From contig VWND01000009.1 of NCBI GenBank assembly GCA_009599575.1, positions 310,001 to 374,000 of the forward strand: a DNA stretch of 64,000 nucleotides, in the 5' to 3' direction. Under the pieces are notes generated by a model, which had not been told where the DNA came from, did not search any database, and worked only from the letters and a program-made list of their open reading frames with translations. This DNA is from Blumeriella jaapii. Taxonomy: Eukaryota > Ascomycota > Leotiomycetes > Helotiales > Drepanopezizaceae. The stretch's first letter is position 1; each line of letters begins with the position of its first letter. Below, one piece after another: positions 1-10,333 of the stretch. The position numbers and the translations under genes are program-made.

Positions 1-162
1 GTGGTCGACGCCAGCCTGAACGTCTATGGCGTCCGGGGACTGAAGGTCGCCGATCTGAGCATGGTTCCTGAGAACGTCGGCGCGAACACGAACAACACTG
101 CGTTAGCGGTCGGGGAGAAGGCCGCGGCTATCATCGGCCACGAGCTGGGGATTGAGGTTTGA
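1..162 (+). CDS. GMC-type FAD oxidoreductase, C-terminal fragment (5' cut by window edge)
   Basis: Frame 1 is open from the first base to a TGA at 160-162 and gives 53 residues. The fragment matches the C-terminal signature of glucose-methanol-choline oxidoreductases: VVDASLNVYGV, then LKVADLSMVP, then the N-T-N-N-TALAVGEKAA segment that closes the FAD-binding domain. In this family the V(D/S)..L.V.G.. stretch follows the catalytic His/Asn region, and the terminal helix packs on FAD. The flavoenzymes oxidise alcohols, choline, sugars or aryl alcohols, so the substrate cannot be called from the tail. No signal peptide or start is visible because the N-terminus lies outside the window. Family assignment is secure; subfamily is unknown. 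Confidence 0.85.
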   Translation: MVDASLNVYGVRGLKVADLSMVPENVGANTNNTALAVGEKAAAIIGHELGIEV

Positions 163-1350
163 AGGAAGAGGAGGCTGGCTTGTATAGGATGTTGTGTGCG
201 TGCGTGTGCGTTTGCGTGTGTTTTGATAGCGTATAACCTCAACGAATGTATGACCGTTTCAAGTCTCTCACCAACCCACGCATGAAAATTCTCGAGCCAG
301 CCCTTGCAAGCGGAAGCTCAGAAGGCTAGTCCTATCCTACAGAAAGCCGTGTTGACATGTTGACATTGGATGTAGTCCGACTTGATCCAGTGGCATTTCA
401 ATGCGGTCAAAGTGCTGATGGGAGGTAACGCCATTGCTCCTCCTACCTTCACGTCTCCGCTGAAGAGGGCTACCGGTCCCCGTCCGACACCAAAGTTCCG
501 CTCTGTCCAGCACAGGTCGTCGTAGACAGGTAAAGTTGAAAAGCGACCCCAGCAATCTTGCCTTGCTGTAACAGGTGAAAGGCTACGATTCTTAGCCCTG
601 CTGTAACAGGTGAAAGGCTACGATTCTTAGCCCCGACTAAGAGTAATTGCGCTTCTAGAGTGCTCCAACATGCGACGACAGCACGGCAGTCCCTTGGTCT
701 CGGCAGTAGCATGCATTTGCTTTACTCTGGCTACACGTGCTGGGGATTCCGCCGCACTTTCTCTGATATGTGCCCCATATCCATGGATCAGGAGAAAAGA
801 CGGGGCTTTGACAGCAGTGATTTAACTGGTACTGGAACAAGCAACAGGAACTTGGTATGTGCTTGTAAATGTGCGATGATGATTCTGTAGTGCCAGTGAA
901 GAGGAACATAAACAAGCATCAGCAACAGTACAACATTTTACGTCTCAATCCCTCGTGTCTGTACATCCCGGAGTACAATACCAAGACTGTGCTGTGCAAC
1001 TTGCGTTGTATCCTTCCTGACACATGCTATGCTCTTACATAGCTAGGCAAGCAGCGAATGTCCAGTCAAGGCGTGAGTCATTTCCGTATCATTGTAAGTG
1101 AAAAGAGAAGATTGACAGGAGTAAAGCTGCATCTCATAAGAAGATCAGGTCTTCTTCAAAGCGCCGAGAGGTAATGATCAGTCTCCATAGCAGGAAACGA
1201 ATCAGAGAAATACGTCTTGTATCCCGTTTTTCCGCTTCGACAGCGTTTCGAGAATAGAGCCAAAATTCGCGCTCGTCCAGACTGAGCATCGCTAGCAATG
1301 AGCCTCCCACTCCTCGCACCTCTCGATCAGAAGCGTCTGTTCCCCGGCCT
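163..1350. other. Intergenic, no gene recognised
   Basis: This is downstream sequence of the GMC gene and 3' flank of the PMP3-like gene. The short frames present lack homology-like composition. The only structured element I see is the 35-bp tandem duplication at 564-633. Confidence 0.5.
564..633. repeat. 35-bp perfect tandem duplication
   Basis: Copies at 564-598 and 599-633 are identical. Each starts TGCTGTAACAGG and ends CTTAGCCC. The identity points to a recent slippage or duplication event in non-coding DNA. Confidence 0.9.
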
Positions 1351-1775
1351 CTACGCCCTCCTCCTCCGATACGCAAGCCCGCCGCTCTGCACCTTGTCAC
1401 TGAAGAGAAAGGGCGCATCGCGCGTCAAGAAGACGCCCCTCCTGCGGAGCTTTCTGCGGCGGCAGAAGACGACGATGAGGTAGATGGCGTGGACATGGCC
1501 CGGGATGTACCTATGGCGCCGCAGGTTCAATCACGTGATTCTCCCCGACTGGAAATCTCCATTGGAAGGGTGCGAGAAGGTCACATACCCGAGCAGAGTG
1601 AGGATAAGGTTGACCAGGAAATCCGGACCGCAGCCTGCGATCATCAATACGGCTACCGGCGGGACTATATGTACAATCCCATCGTTAGCGTGATGTCTCT
1701 CTCGATCTGTTGGCATTCGAAGCACTTACAGATGATGGTGAATAGAAGCAAGAAGACGAAGAACAAAACCGCCAT
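1351..1775 (-). CDS. PMP3 / UPF0057 family plasma-membrane proteolipid (three exons)
   Basis: Exons are 1730-1775, 1589-1664 and 1351-1510, with introns of 65 and 78 nt (donors GTAAGT and GTATGT, acceptors ATATAG and CCATAG, CTAAC branch site in intron 1). The spliced product is 93 aa. It has the family hallmarks: a first hydrophobic segment MAVLFFVFLLLFTII, the motif FPPVAVLMIAGCGPDF, then LVNLILTLLGYIPGHVHAIY forming the second membrane span. Pmp3/Sna-type proteins are two-span proteolipids of plasma membrane or vacuole that affect membrane potential and cation tolerance. The tail after residue 60 is very basic (CRRRKLRRR ... YRRRRA), longer than Pmp3 itself (about 55 aa) and more like Sna2/Sna3-sized members. 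A CT-dinucleotide run lies just upstream of the start. The exons are too short to stand out as single ORFs. Family is confident; the exact orthologue is not. Confidence 0.9.
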
Positions 1776-1787
1776 TGTGGCTCTTTG

Positions 1788-1812
1788 TCTCTCTCTCTCT
1801 CTCTCTCTCTCT
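1788..1812. repeat. (CT)n microsatellite
   Basis: A pure CT dinucleotide run, followed by a second CT-rich stretch near 1886-1900, lies in the probable 5' leader of the minus-strand PMP3-like gene. Pyrimidine/purine tracts at this position are common in fungal leaders and promoters. Confidence 0.8.
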
Positions 1813-2737
1813 GTCAAGAAACGTGGTGCTTCTTAAAACCAATATTGAGCACTCGATCCTTCATTCTGATGAAGATTTCTTTCCCTCTTTCTCTCTCTCC
1901 GGAAGGGAAAATCCAGGTGTAAAGATACTGGAGGCCGGGGCAGTGCCTGTTCCGCCGCGCCTGCTCCGCACTTGAGGATAGAGTTCCGATGCGCATTCTG
2001 CCTGCGTAATGAAGGAGGCGCGCGTGCTTAAGGGTGATGCTTGTTGCGATTCGGGTTTCAAAAGCTTCGGTTGGCCGGTCTGGGCCGGCACGTGATGTTG
2101 ACATCTGGGCGCAGGGGGCATGGTGGTTGTCGACATTAAACGGGAAGATGCTAATCAGTAGGGCCCAAGTCTACATGCCTATTTAGTAAAGTCATGACGT
2201 CGCTGATGGTGGCCTGTTGCGTACATTACTCAGATAGGGACTTGGAAAGCAAAGGCCCATCAATCCTTTTAGATGAACTAAAATTGCGGGAGATATCATC
2301 ATTTTCACTCGCGTTGCCGAAGTCGACGAGGCTTGCCCCAAGTTAATACTGAGCTGCGCTAACGATTCTGGACCAAAATGGAAATCTTTTAATTGGTTTC
2401 CAATAACAGTATCGAGTCGTTATTAAATTGAGTCAATCGCAACAAAAACAGCTTCCCATCAGCTCCGACTCGGCTCAAGATCTCTGGCGTGTTTAAAGCC
2501 ACTCGTTTAAACCAAAACGATTGGAAAGTAAAAAATGTATCTTTAGGCAAAAGCGATGATGATGATGATGATGACATTGTTTTTACGTCCAAGGCAAGAC
2601 TCGATGGGCGCGCAATAACTATATCTTGGGCTGAGTTTCACTGTCTTTCCCAACCATCGTCCTCTGTTACACAAATATAAGGTATACATCAAGTATCCTT
2701 TAATACAATGGAAGGAACATGATGACACCATGACGAA

Positions 2738-2845
2738 AGTCATCAACGTTATTATCCATATCTGAAGGCTCGCCTTCCATAGCATTAGAACATCCATAAT
2801 TACATAAGCCACCCTTAGGACACACATAATAGATCATCTTTGACT
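2738..2845. repeat. Dispersed repeat copy A (with GAAGGC hairpin)
   Basis: This aligns by eye to 3875-3985. Both share the series GTCAT-AACGT-ATTAT-TGAAGGCTCG-CCTTCCATAG-ATTA, then a CC(C)T(T/C)AGGACA block and an ATCATCTT/ACATCTTCC end. Most substitutions in the alignable part are C/T or A/G transitions. The core GAAGGC-TC-GCCTTC is a short perfect inverted repeat. Confidence 0.7.
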
Positions 2846-2900
2846 ACACACATTTCTCTCCACATCCTCCTTCGCGTGGCGCAATCTCAACATTACACAC

Positions 2901-3146
2901 GTGCTTTTGGACTGGCCAGGCGCTACGCTTGACTTGCTCCTGGCAACTGTCCTCGGCCTTCTCGAGGACGTGATTGTCTTTTTTTCGGCCTTTATGAATG
3001 GCATACTTGCATTGATCACAATCCCAATTGCCTGGTTCCTGGCTTTCCGCAGCGCTCCAGGGCTGTTCTACAAGTGGTCACGGGGTAGTAGATCGAGGTC
3101 CGGGCCTTACACCCCCCGCTTCACTTCAAAAGGTCCTGAATCTTGA
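2901..3146 (+). other. Open frame encoding a hydrophobic stretch, status uncertain
   Basis: An 81-codon frame has a plausible membrane segment (LALITIPIAWFLAF preceded by LLATVLGLLEDVIVFF) and a basic Arg/Ser tail. It begins at GTG with no upstream in-frame ATG nearby, and I recognise no family. It could be a fragment of a membrane-protein gene or chance. It lies just downstream of repeat copy A. Confidence 0.2.
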
Positions 3147-3874
3147 TTCAAAAATCGGAGTTTTTGAATTGCATTATCCAAAACAGGCAGAAAGAAAATG
3201 GATGGTTTGCTGGCATTCTATTCCTGCTATCAAGTCTATTTGCACTTTCATTTCAAATCGCATGATTCGGATGCAGGACCCTGCATTTTGCTAGATGATT
3301 TAAATGCTAGCTTCTTATCAAAAGAAAAACGTTGCTGTGGTTGTCAAATTCAAACTTGGTAAAAAACTCACAGCCAAAACGCAGAACCAGCTTTCTGTCC
3401 TCCAATCTCTTAGGCCGATACAGGTTTCCAGCAGGTAATCTCTACGCGAGCTCGATCATTACAAATTTACGAACACCGTTGTAATCCGCTCAGCGAAAGA
3501 AAAAAAAACACGTAGAAAGTCCTGACGACGAGTCGTGCATTGGAAGATAATCTGCGGAATAACCAAAGACAAGGGGGGAAAGTTGGCGTATTCATGAGAT
3601 CCCTTAAAAACATATTCCAAACGAATACTCACTATCCAATCGCCTAAATTCGAGGAGTTTTCGGTTCGTCAGAAGAAAAAAAGCCCCCCAATTGCATGAC
3701 TGTACTGTGACACTCGCTTGCCTGTCTCGCTTCTCCCGCCCCAGGTTCCCTACCTACCTACCTAGCGTATTCTTAGAAGTCGATAAATAGCACCGTGGGA
3801 GAGTCTTACAGAAAGCAATACCGAAAACAGCACGGGTATGGATGGTGACATGATAGTGGCGACGAGAGAAGAAT

Positions 3875-3985
3875 AGTCATTAACGTCATTATTCGTATTT
3901 GAAGGCTCGCGCCTTCCATAGTATTATATTATCATCGATACCTAGAGGGTCTGCCCTCAGGACATAGAGAATGAAACATCTTCCA
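3875..3985. repeat. Dispersed repeat copy B
   Basis: Second copy of the element at 2738-2845, in the same orientation about 1.1 kb away. It differs by transitions plus small indels, including a CG insertion in the hairpin loop. No terminal repeats or coding capacity are visible, so it may be a MITE-like relic or a solo fragment of a larger element. Confidence 0.7.
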
Positions 3986-5412
3986 ATACATCACTCTTCT
4001 GTAGCAGAGAGGACACCGAGAAGCATCATCTACAGGGTCCTAACCGCGTCAAAAAGCATGACCGGATAGCGGAGTTGCCGCGTCGATCTGCTGTTGAATC
4101 TGAATATGGAGTTCTAGATAGCGAGCCATCCAGCTTAATAATTTTTTTTCTTGGAAGGGTATTAAGCAAGCTTTCGAACACGTTTCATATCGTTGTCAGA
4201 TTATAAACTAGTATCATTTGCTTGTGATGTTTCTGATCCCCCCCCCAAAAATAGTATAAATATGATAGGTAATTATTGTAATTTCATTTGTGCTAGCTGA
4301 AATGTGAAATCAAAAACCCCATCAATTTTACTTATCAACTACCAGGTCTTTTCAAATTTACTCAGACCTGGAATCAGTTTGATGGCAAAGAATTGCATGG
4401 CAGTGTAACTTTACTTTGGCAACATAGCGGTACTTAAGGGATCTGGCTGCATATAGGAAAAGGGAGACTTCAATCAAAACCAAAGCAAATTACTATAAAA
4501 TGAAATGAACTGAAAGGGCTTTGAACAACCAGAAAATTGTTTCAATAAGCAAGCTATCTAGTAGATTTTCAAGGACTGAATTTGATTTTCCAGAAAAAAC
4601 GTTTCACCAGTTTTTATGTTAAAACGCAATAACCTAGTTTTTTTTTTTTTGGAATCACAAAAGTACAAGCCTGAAACCGCAGAATTGTTTACCCCCAGAT
4701 CGAGGTCATTGCATTTATCGGAAAATAGCTGCCGCTACCCTGAGATACGCCAGCAAGGTAGACATCACTAGAAGGGCATCACTAGGTTAGTTGTCAGGAC
4801 CCGAGATGCCAGGTTCACTTGAGCGGTACGATAGCTTTCACAGAGCAGACAAAATGATATCAGTAACGCCAAGCACTACGATCCATCACGAAGAGAGGCA
4901 GTGTGTAGGATTTGATTATGATGTGCAGCTTGCCCCCAGACTGTCATGAAACAAACCAGCAAAAGAGAAGAACCGCGCGGAGCAAGCAAGCATCGCAACC
5001 CAGTGCCACCCATAAAAAGCAAGACGGCGAAGGAGAAAAAACAACCTCGGCAGATTGGAAGAGAAGAAGGGCGCGACGGCGAGAAAGGGCGTAATACCAG
5101 AAGGTTTCCGATGCTCCCCCAAAGTTTCCATTCACGCGCCAAAGGAATATTAGCAACAATGATTCCTCCATGCTCCCGTATCACGGTCCGTGTAAGCCAT
5201 CACCGTCGTCCATCCATCTAGCTTCCGTGCATATGTTGCAGCGAGTATTGGCGTCCGAAACTCCAAGGAACTGATGAGGGAAGAGTGAAAACACATGGGG
5301 AGACGGAAATGCAAAGAGCCCAATCCAAATGACGAGAGGTCGTTCTAATGCGCGCAGAGAGAGAGGCAAAACCAGTCGTTCCGGTCGTTCAATAGCAGTA
5401 CAGGTCAATCAT

Positions 5413-6427
5413 CTAGCAGCAGCCACCGGCCGATCCTGATTGTACGCCCTGTCCTTGGCCAACCTGTACCGTGGGCTTGTTGTTCGCTGTGGTGGTGCCC
5501 ATTCTCTCTTTGATCTGGCGGGCCATCGTCAAGAAAGCTTGCTCGACGTTCGATGCATTCTTCGCCGAGGTCTCGAGGAATGGGATACCAAGGCTATCGG
5601 CGAACTCCTGCAGAGTTTGGTTAGTCATGTTGTTGAGGAGGAGGCTGCGCATGATGTTGCTGCCTCGTGGATGGGGAACATCTGATCATGCGCATGTGAC
5701 AAGACGTACCTTCGCGACAGTGTACTCCACCACCTTCTTGTCCGACATATCTGACTTGTTGCCCACGAGCAGCTTGTTGACACCCTCTGTCGCATATCGG
5801 TCGATCTCCTGGAGCCATTGCTTGACGTTGTTGAACGAGTCCATGTCCGTAACGTCGTAGACCACGCAGATGCCGTGGGCACCTCTGTAGTATGAAGAGG
5901 TGATTGTTCTGAAGCGCTCCTGTCCCGCAGTGTCCCACTAGATCCCATCAGCATTCGTGTGCCCAGCCCTGGATCCCAGAAGTTCTTACAATCTGTAGCT
6001 TCACCGTCTTCCCATCCAGCTCGATCGTTCGAATTTTCTGCCTAGGTCAGCGCCTAGCCAGGATCTCCTGCAATACCGAACGTACGAAGTCCACACCGAT
6101 GGTGGAGATGTAGCTCTCCGTGTATGTGTCATCTGCAAATCGCAGCAGCAAGCAGGACTTTCCGACACCGGAATCTCCGATAAGCAATAGCTTGAAGAGG
6201 TAGTCGTATCTGCCCCGATTGTAAGTAATCTAATCGAGGTCCCTGGAGATGTGGAGGGCGCCAGCATCTATTTATATTGCGTGGGTCAAAGGCCAGGAGG
6301 GCAGAGGTACTCTGCAGCGCAACAGTCAGTATGGTTCGTATCTCCTGGTGTTGGGTGTTGGGTGTTGGGACCAGCGGCCGGAGACGTGGTTGTGGCCAGG
6401 CGGAGACACTCACTACTCAGGATTCAT
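5413..6427 (-). CDS. YPT1: Rab1-type small GTPase Ypt1 (five exons)
   Basis: Exons are 6417-6427, 6086-6209, 5990-6037, 5710-5937 and 5413-5607, joining exactly in frame to 201 aa. Ypt1/Rab1 is the ER-to-Golgi and autophagy GTPase that recruits tethers such as Uso1/p115 and the Atg1 machinery. Visible motifs are the P-loop GDSGVGKS (15-22), switch [22 protein letters not shown] (63-68), NKSD (121-124), ETSAK (149-153) and a C-terminal GGCC double-cysteine prenylation site. Length is typical for the family. The first coding exon is only 11 nt (ATG AAT CCT GA), and the GAA codon is completed across a 207-nt intron with donor GTAGTG. The gene is divergent from the gene starting at 6922; the 494-bp interval holds CAGTACCTACAGTA-type motifs. 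All GTPase residues are intact, so it should be functional. Confidence 0.98.
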
Positions 6428-6921
6428 GATGGCGAGTAGTCTTCGGTAGGATGCCTTATCTTGGAGATGGAAAGGTGCGGTGTTGAGGTTGATGATGGGG
6501 AATCTGGTAAAGGATCGGTGCCTCTTGGAAGTCCAAAGGCGTCTGGGGGTCACTCGCCAACCTGGGCTAAGGAGAGTTTCACGTGACGCTTAAGTTTCTG
6601 TCACCTGACAGGTTACTGTGCATGCGGCCGTATTTACATTTTTCTCGTGTAAATAATGTACGACTAAGAGAATATTACGTAGATATACCCAGGTAATTCT
6701 CCAAATACAGTACCTACAGTACGTTACAGTAGCTTACCTGTTTGTTTACCTATTTAGCTAATAATCTGCATGTTGATCGCCGATAAAGTGATAAACAATA
6801 CTTGAACTTCCTTTTCCCTCTCAACCACCATTCACCCCCCTCCCCCACAACACCGTGATAGCCTCTCGACTCTCTTGATGTCGTCGGTTGAAGCCATATT
6901 CACATTCACGCATCCAGGCTG
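6428..6921. promoter_or_regulatory. Divergent promoter region YPT1 / NTF2-like gene
   Basis: 494 bp separate two opposite start codons. The interval carries a cluster of ACAGTA/GTAC words at about 6707-6731, including ACAGTACCTACAGTA, which recurs exactly at 33609-33623. Pyrimidine-rich stretches precede the rightward start. Assignment is by position; no factor site is proven. Confidence 0.5.
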
Positions 6922-7895
6922 ATGTCGATGCCTTGCCATCTAATCCTCCGCCGCGCACCACACCACGTCCCGAAGCTTTCCCCCAGCACCCTGAGCTGTC
7001 GACCAGTCCGCGCAATAGCACCACAACAACACCCTGCAAACCGCATCGCCAGAGCTCTCGCAACCGTCCGGCCAGACCCCCGAGTCCTCCCTGATGTCTG
7101 GTTCACGGGCTCTGTGCCACGCCGGAACACACAGCCTCCGCTCCCTCCGTCCGCGGAGCCGCACAAACCAGACGAGCGAACCGTGAAGCTTGGGAAGAGC
7201 AAGTCCTCCTCCCCCTGCTCTCCACCATTGGGTGTATACGTGGTACTAACAGCATGCGAACAGCTCTCCGAATCCTCCAAGAGCGCCTTCCAACCCTCCT
7301 GCAGTCACCCCTCCCGCAGGACATCCTCTCCCCTCACATCAGTCTCCACCTCTTCCCCTCCACCCACCCACACCTCCCTACCGTCTCCGGCCGAGTCGCA
7401 TACTCTGCCGCGCTCTGGACCTCCCCGATCGCATGGGGATGCGTCCCCCTCGTCGGCGACGTCCGCCTCACGATCCTGTCTGAGCGCATGGTAAAGCTGA
7501 ACTCGAATGCCGGCTCTCCGCGCCCAGAACAGCTGATTGTGCGGTGGCGCACCGTGGGCAAGACGAAGGGGAAGGGTATTGGGGCGTTCTACAAGGGAAT
7601 TGGGGCGCGCGAGAGCGTGGACAAGATCACGGAGTGGCTGGGGGGAGGGAAGGGGGAGGATGATAGCAAGGAGTTCACAGGGCTGTTTCTCTTCGAGTTT
7701 GACGAGGAAGGGAGGATCCTGAGCCATACTATTGAACATGTGCAGGAAGGCGGGAACTGGGAAAGGGGCGTTGGTGCTAAAGTCGTAGGGTTGACGGATT
7801 GGTTGTTGGGAGGGTTGAAAAGGAAGGATGACGAGGGAGTGCCTTGTCCTGCTTGCTCTGCTGGTGGAAGCGAGAGGAGTGGTCTAAGGCGGTAG
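6922..7895 (+). CDS. Conserved fungal protein, NTF2-like / DUF2358-like, probable mitochondrial
   Basis: Exons 6922-7198 and 7264-7895 give 302 aa. The intron has a GC donor (GCAAGT at 7199) and a perfect TACTAAC branch site at 7244-7250, with a CAG acceptor at 7261-7263. GC-AG splicing joins VKLGK to TLRILQERLPTLL in frame. The N-terminus is Arg/Pro/Ser-rich and poor in acidic residues, as in a mitochondrial presequence. The body has the order LFPSTHPHLPTVSGRVAY, then LIVRWRT, then GLFLFEFDEEGRILSHTIE, which resembles NTF2-fold proteins of the C6orf136/DUF2358 type (inference from pattern memory). No catalytic residues can be named. The C-terminus has a CPAC pair. The start is the most upstream in-frame ATG that gives a presequence; a later start is possible. 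Confidence 0.8.
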
Positions 7896-10333
7896 GGTTT
7901 CTGTACAGATCTTGGAGCCTTTGGTGAGCCTTTGGCGTTGGGGATCTGAAAAGGACGGCGTCCGGACTGTGCTACTCATGGAAAGCAGTGTAAGGATTGT
8001 AACAGATACCGGGTAAACATCTCTCTAAAACTAGACTTGGCTACTCATGTAAGGGTGTGTGAGTATTGTACAAATACCGGGTATACACCTCTCCAATATC
8101 AGAATGTATATTTTTCTGAACTTCTCAAGATGTCAGGCTGCCTATTTCTGATAACACTGGGAGAATTACAAGGTGTGCAATCAAAAAGCCATCACCTTTC
8201 ATAGAGCACGAAATGACTCCTAGGTTTCCATGACATCCGCGAAGGTAATTGACTTAAACCCAGCGCCATTTTACTGATCTAGTCTGGTTATAAAAAAAGC
8301 ACCTACCTAAACAAGTAAATTTATGACCTGTGTAACCAAGTCCATATTAGTGCTTCTTACACCCAACGGATTCTTGTCAAGTTTATCTATATTATCAACC
8401 CTATTCACACCCCCTTCCTTAGACAATCGATCTCCATTACCAACTTAGAAATATGTACAAACCCATAAAAATTGCAAATTGCTTTTTTTTCTCGCCCCAG
8501 CATCAATCCTTCTATTAGATGATATTGTAAATCAATACCGTCCCCCTTGCCACAATTACATTTCGTTGAATTCTCATTGATTTTTTGGTTACGCGTTTAA
8601 GAAAATATCCGGTTTGCGATTGTTGCGGTGCTTTTACACAGCCAGACGTGCTACTGAAGCTAAGACGAGGAGAGAAGAGCAGACGGGGTAAAGGAAAGAG
8701 GAATGGGGAGGAAAGGTGCAGATAGACATGAACGTCAAAGGGGTGAATTTTGTGTTTCCTATTATAAACTGGTCAGGCGATTTTTTGATTTTGCTTATTT
8801 TCTTTGGTATTGTTTGATCTAAGATTTCTTTGCAAATCTGCACTTTTCTTACTGCATACAATGATTGCACTTGCGTACTTGGTCTTGCCTTTTCGGAAAG
8901 ATAGAAAGAAACAGTAAGTGAATACTTCCGTGCTTGAGTTGTTTTAAAAAGAGTAAAAGGAGGGAGGGAAGGGAAAAAGAAGAAAAGGAAATAAGCTTGC
9001 TGAGGTGGACGAATAAGCAAGCCAGCCCTTTTCCTACTAATTTTCAGTACTAATCCGGAAACCAGAACTGTAAATATGATATGGTCTCTTGCTTTAGACA
9101 GGCATGTACATCATCCCATACTCCTGAAAGGATTGACCATCCTGAAGGTGTAACAACAACATGCTAAGCCAAACTTGCAAAATAATCACGTATACAATGC
9201 TTACATCTATACCATCCCAGAGAATTGTCCCTTTCGGACCAAACACGTGGCTAGTGGATTTCGACTTCTACAATCCTGATCTTTCTCTATTTCTTCCTCT
9301 CCCGATCATAGGAGGAAATGTAATATGATTCAGGAAGAGAGTGTGATGTGGCATAGATGAAAAAACAGTAGAGAAAGCCTTTTGTCATAAAGCCAAAAGC
9401 TAAGTAGTAGCTAGGTCCGCGACGCAAGTAGCTTCAGCTTTAAAGTCACGACTACATCACCGTAAATAGACAGCAAGAGAGAGGAAGCAAGCTCCGAAGT
9501 CAATGAAGGGAAAACCTACACGAGTATGCTATGTGTAAAGCGTTCCAAGCAAGATCCCTAATCAGAAGACGATCTTTAGAATGAACAACGGAAAGGCGAG
9601 AAAAAAAAGCATGAATTGAAAAAGGAGAATAATCAGATGGTTAAGTTATAGAAAGATGAAAGTTCCAGAAAGCAAGAGTAGGGAGACGTGAAACACATGT
9701 ATATGTATAAGAACTCGAACCAGATTATGAAAGGTATAATTTTTGGTGGGTGGAACAACAATTACAGCTCCCTGACACGATGTATGGGTAAGCAAGACAA
9801 GGAATTGCTATACTAAAAAGTGCTCTAGGACCGTACACACATATTCTCATGTCTCATGCCACCACGATAATGAAAATCTCCGTACTTTTGAGCAAGCTTT
9901 CCTGAATAGGTATCCAAGTACATGTTCCTCTCTCCTCTCCTCCTATCCCATCTCCTCCGTACCTCGCCACACGGAAAAAAGACTCTCGCGTACATTAAGA
10001 GCATATGATGTGCCCCACACACAGAACGACAGTAGAAGATAAATAGAGGCGCTGTCCCACGGGAGCGCAAGCCCGACCGGAACCAGATCCGGGTACGGTA
10101 GTAGAAAAGAAGAGACAATCCAATACAAGGAAATTTTTTTGCGCGGCCAGCCGAGTCAAGGCAGGGGGAGAGAGGGATAGAGAAAGATAGACAGAGACAG
10201 AGACGACCAAAACAAAAGGGAATCTCGCGCTAGCCATATACACAGGAAAATAATAAACAGAATCATCAGCCGAGTGAGAGAAAAAGAAAAAGAGAGATAG
10301 TCCCATCTCCAAATTTAGTGGTGTTGTGCCAGC
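7896..10333. other. Intergenic, no gene recognised
   Basis: 2.4 kb of AT-leaning sequence without coding signal. Near 7970-8100 there is an imperfect duplication of about 70 bp: GCTACTCATG ... ATACCGGGTA ... CATCTCTC and GCTACTCATG ... ATACCGGGTA ... CACCTCTC. The right half is probably 3' flank of the next gene. Confidence 0.5.
7970..8100. repeat. Imperfect ~70-bp tandem duplication
   Basis: Two units each contain CTACTCATG, ATTGTA, ATACCGGGTA and CTCTC(C/T) in the same order. They lie directly behind the stop of the NTF2-like gene. Differences include small indels, so this is older than the 564-633 duplication. Confidence 0.6.

Larger units (their letters stand above)
1776..5412. other. 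Intergenic, AT-leaning, with a diverged repeat pair
   Basis: No complete gene is recognised. The stretch contains a diverged pair of about 110-bp copies (2738-2845 and 3875-3985), a hydrophobic open frame near 2901-3146, poly-A/T runs, and the 3' flank of YPT1. Confidence 0.5.
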
